Origin: an uncultured Holophagales bacterium | GTDB lineage: Bacteria > Acidobacteriota > Thermoanaerobaculia > UBA5066 | Reading direction: 5' to 3' | Length of the DNA stretch: 8,222 nt | Assembly (NCBI GenBank): GCA_937864895.1 | Contig: CALMDF010000453.1 | Span: forward strand, 1-8,222 | Shown: positions 6,082 through 8,222 of the stretch, piece after piece | How positions within the stretch are numbered: position 1 is the stretch's first letter | Layout of the letters: every line of letters begins with the position of its first letter | Translations under genes and position numbers: made by a program | Notes under the pieces: generated by a model | Told to the model about the DNA's origin: nothing | Databases searched by the model: none | The model's input: the letters and a program-made list of their open reading frames with translations, nothing else

Positions 6082-7140
6082 GTGAAAACGCGCCGCAGCC
6101 TTCTCACCCAGGCCGTCCTCGGCTCGGCCTTCCTCGCGCTGCCCCGTTCCGCCAGGGCCGCTGCGCCGCTCCCCGGCCCCGTCCGCCCGAAAGCCCTCGC
6201 GCCGGGGGCGCGGGTGGCCCTCGTCTCGCCCGCGAGCCCCGAGGAGGAGCCGGAAGGGATCGCCATCGCCGAGGAGATCGTCGCGTCGATCGGCCTCGTC
6301 CCGAAGCCGATGCCGGCGGCGTCCCGGCAGACGATGTACCTCGCCGGGACCGACGAGGAGCGGGCCGCCGACCTGAACGCCGCGTTCCGGGACCCCTCGG
6401 TCGACGCGATCTGGTGCGTGCGCGGAGGCTACGGCTCCGGGCGCCTCCTGCCGCTCCTCGACTGGGAGGCGATCCGGAAGAACCCGAAGCCGCTCCTCGG
6501 GTTCAGCGACATCACGGCCCTCCTGAACGGCATCTACGCGAAGACCGGCCTCGTCACGTTCCACGCGCCGACCTGCTCCTCGAACCTCTCCGAGTATTCG
6601 CTCGGCGAGCTGAAGAAGGTCCTCTTCTCGACGGAGGCCGCGGGAGTCGTCGCCGCCGCGCCCCCCCTCGAGCCGAAGGAGGGCTTCGTCGACCGCGACG
6701 ACCGGCTCCGCCGCATTGTCGCCGGCACGGGCCGCGGACGGCTCGTCGGCGGGAACATCAGCGTCTTCTCCATGCTCGTCGGGACGCCCTGGGAGCCGCC
6801 GCTCGAGGGGTCGATCCTCTTCCTCGAGGAAGTGGGGGAGGAGCCCTACCGGATCGACCGCTGGCTCACGCACTTCGTCCTGACGGGACGGCTCTCGAAG
6901 TGCGCCGGGATCGTTCTCGGGAAGTTCAAGGATTGCGGGCCGTCCGACAAGGGGAGCTTCCAGGGGACGTGGACGTGGCAGACGGTCGTCGCCGACCGGC
7001 TCGGGAAGCTCGGCATCCCGGTCCTCGCCGGCCTCCGTTTCGGGCACGTCGCGGACAAGTCGACCTTCCCGGTGGGCATCCTCGCCGAGGTGGACGTGGC
7101 GAAGGGGAGCCTCACGCTCCTGGAGCCAGCGGTCTCCTGA
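6082..7140 (+). CDS. Tat-exported LD-carboxypeptidase, peptidase family S66 (LdcA/MccF-like)
   Basis: A 352-residue serine peptidase. Family members cleave the bond after meso-DAP in murein tetrapeptides (LdcA) or amide bonds of peptide antibiotics (MccF). Residues 1-28 form a twin-arginine signal: TRRSLL, a hydrophobic stretch, then SARA, so the enzyme should act outside the cytoplasm, whereas E. coli LdcA is cytoplasmic. The N-terminal domain carries PGARVALVSPAS (41-52) and RGGYGSGRLLP (114-124). The nucleophile is expected in GFSDIT (Ser142), the acid in LEEVGEEPYRIDR (Glu249), and the base in RFGHVADKSTFPVG (His322). All three are present in family order and at family-like spacing, so the protein looks active. 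The GTG start has no Shine-Dalgarno but is fixed by the Tat signal and the nearby -10. The next gene begins two bases after the stop, indicating an operon. LdcA-type murein hydrolysis is my first choice; MccF-like detoxification cannot be excluded. Confidence 0.93.
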   Translation: MKTRRSLLTQAVLGSAFLALPRSARAAAPLPGPVRPKALAPGARVALVSPASPEEEPEGIAIAEEIVASIGLVPKPMPAASRQTMYLAGTDEERAADLNAAFRDPSVDAIWCVRGGYGSGRLLPLLDWEAIRKNPKPLLGFSDITALLNGIYAKTGLVTFHAPTCSSNLSEYSLGELKKVLFSTEAAGVVAAAPPLEPKEGFVDRDDRLRRIVAGTGRGRLVGGNISVFSMLVGTPWEPPLEGSILFLEEVGEEPYRIDRWLTHFVLTGRLSKCAGIVLGKFKDCGPSDKGSFQGTWTWQTVVADRLGKLGIPVLAGLRFGHVADKSTFPVGILAEVDVAKGSLTLLEPAVS

Positions 7141-7142
7141 CG

Positions 7143-8222
7143 ATGGGGACCCCGGCACGCCACGCGAGACGGGCCGGGGCCGCCCTCCTCCTCCCGCTCT
7201 CGCTCCTCGCGCCGGCTCTCCTTGCGGCGCCCGCCGCGCCGGCAGGGCTTCCCCTCGTCCTCTCGTCGGGCTGGAGGGCGGCGGACGGCGACCCGCCGGA
7301 CGGCATCTCCGGGATAGACCGCCTCGAGTTCCATCCCGCCGACCCGATGAAGGACCAGGCCGCGCGCGAGGGCGTCCGCTGGTACCGGGTCCTCGTCGAC
7401 CTCTCGCCTTTCGTCGGGCAGGCCCTCGCCTTCGGCTCGGGCGGGATCCGGGACGTGGACGAGGCGTGGTTCGACGGGGAGAGGATCGGCGGGCTCGGCG
7501 AGTTCCCGCCGGCCTCCGACACCGCCCACTTCCTCTCACGCCTCTACCCGCTTCCGACCGACAGGGTCGACGGGGCGGGGCCGAGGGAGCTCGTCCTCAG
7601 AGTCTGGCACGGGAAGAGGGACGGGAGCGTCTTCCGGGGGCCGCCCGTCATCGACCGCCTGGACCGGCTCGAGCGGGAGCGGTCGTTCCACGACCAGGGG
7701 CTCGTCCTCTTCCTCGGCACCTCGCTCGTCGTGGCGGTTCTCCTCGTCCTCTTCTCCTTCCACGCGCGGAGCCCCGCCGACTACCTCCTCTTCGCCGGGT
7801 TCGCGGCAGGTCTCGGCCTCTACGTCATGACCGCGCACTCGGCCTGGAGCCTGGCCCCGGTCCCGCCGTCGGCGGTCTTCCGGGGCGGGATCGTCGCCGT
7901 CACCGCCACGGCAATCTGCTACTGCGCGGCCATGCTCCGCTTCCTCGGGGCCGGGGTCCCGCTCGGCTACAGGATCCTCCTTCCCACCTTCGGGCTCCTC
8001 GGCCTCCTCGCGCCGGTGGTCCCGGGGGTCGAGAGCTTCGTCGTCCCGATGCAGCTCTTCCGCTGGACCTTCGCGGCGTTCCTCGCCGACCTCCTCGTCC
8101 GGTTCGTCCTCGCCGCCGCGCGGGGTCGCCGAAGCGCGAGAACCGACCTCGTCGGGCACGTCTCGTTTCTCGTCGCGGTCGTCCCCGTCGCGGGCCTCGT
8201 GCCGGGGACCGGGCCGGCGGAA
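7143..8222 (+). CDS. Membrane sensor resembling 7TMR-DISM receptors, N-terminal 360 residues, cut by the window edge
   Basis: The frame is open from ATG 7143 to the right edge. Residues 1-29 are a signal peptide (Arg-rich n-region, LLLPLSLLAPALLAAP). Residues ~38-172 form a periplasmic beta-rich domain. WYRVLVDLSP (80-89), DVDEAWFDGERIGGLGEFPP (104-123) and ELVLRVWHG (149-157) resemble the jelly-roll galactose-binding-like fold seen in GH2-type proteins and in periplasmic domains of bacterial signalling receptors. About six hydrophobic segments follow: ~186-206, 213-230, 245-268, 275-294, 300-326 and 336-354. This matches the layout of 7TMR-DISM receptors, whose cytoplasmic ends usually carry a histidine kinase, GGDEF or PP2C phosphatase domain. 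That output domain lies beyond the window. There is no good Shine-Dalgarno at normal distance (GGAG is 17 bases away), so translation is probably coupled to the carboxypeptidase gene. Confidence 0.82.
   Translation, partial: MGTPARHARRAGAALLLPLSLLAPALLAAPAAPAGLPLVLSSGWRAADGDPPDGISGIDRLEFHPADPMKDQAAREGVRWYRVLVDLSPFVGQALAFGSGGIRDVDEAWFDGERIGGLGEFPPASDTAHFLSRLYPLPTDRVDGAGPRELVLRVWHGKRDGSVFRGPPVIDRLDRLERERSFHDQGLVLFLGTSLVVAVLLVLFSFHARSPADYLLFAGFAAGLGLYVMTAHSAWSLAPVPPSAVFRGGIVAVTATAICYCAAMLRFLGAGVPLGYRILLPTFGLLGLLAPVVPGVESFVVPMQLFRWTFAAFLADLLVRFVLAAARGRRSARTDLVGHVSFLVAVVPVAGLVPGTGPAE

Noticed and set aside
4658..6085. 475-codon plus-strand open frame opposite lysA
   Set aside because: It is antisense to a complete LysA with all active-site motifs, and its composition is typical of a GC-rich shadow frame.
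5926..7539. 537-codon minus-strand open frame opposite the LD-carboxypeptidase and the sensor
   Set aside because: It is Arg/Pro-rich low-information sequence spanning two well-supported plus-strand genes.
7536..8159. 207-codon minus-strand open frame near the right edge
   Set aside because: It lies opposite the signal-peptide-bearing membrane protein, and its Glu/Arg/Asp-rich translation is the usual shadow of hydrophobic Leu/Val/Ala codons.

Overview
The window is very GC-rich with strong G/C preference at third codon positions, and it contains only chromosomal-type genes. The mix (a large secreted Asp-box/PKD protein, a Tat-exported LD-carboxypeptidase, a membrane sensor with an N-terminal jelly-roll-like domain) resembles Acidobacteriota such as the Thermoanaerobaculia. 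That placement is an inference from gene style only. I see no rRNA, tRNA, CRISPR array, transposase, integrase or attachment site, and no stretch over 300 bases lacks a gene.

Layout, left to right. (1) Positions 1-57, minus strand: the first 19 codons of a gene that runs off the left edge, preceded by a very strong Shine-Dalgarno sequence. (2) 166-4500, minus: a 1444-residue secreted protein with a signal peptide, a long beta-propeller region carrying seven clear Asp-boxes, one PKD domain, and two tandem copies of a ~245-residue C-terminal module I cannot name. (3) 4628-5929, minus: lysA, diaminopimelate decarboxylase, whose true start is most likely an internal GTG with a good ribosome binding site. 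(4) A ~150 bp divergent promoter region, 5930-6081, with a 10-bp palindrome and a good -10 hexamer only 7 bases from the next start codon. (5) 6082-7140, plus: a Tat-exported LD-carboxypeptidase of the S66 (LdcA/MccF) family. (6) 7143 to the right edge, plus: the N-terminal 360 residues of a membrane protein with a signal peptide, a periplasmic beta-sandwich-like domain and about six membrane spans, resembling 7TMR-DISM receptors.

How the genes may work together. LysA consumes meso-diaminopimelate (DAP) to make lysine. LD-carboxypeptidases of the LdcA type act on the meso-DAP-D-Ala bond of murein tetrapeptides. The divergent pair therefore shares a DAP/peptidoglycan theme, and the membrane sensor begins 2 bases after the carboxypeptidase stop, so these two are probably co-transcribed. 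The large secreted protein downstream of lysA has its own ribosome binding site and a 127 bp leader, and it shows no evident functional link to lysine synthesis.

Nothing here is clearly a new defence, mobile or RNA system. The points most worth a second look are the duplicated C-terminal module of the secreted protein and the carboxypeptidase-sensor pair.
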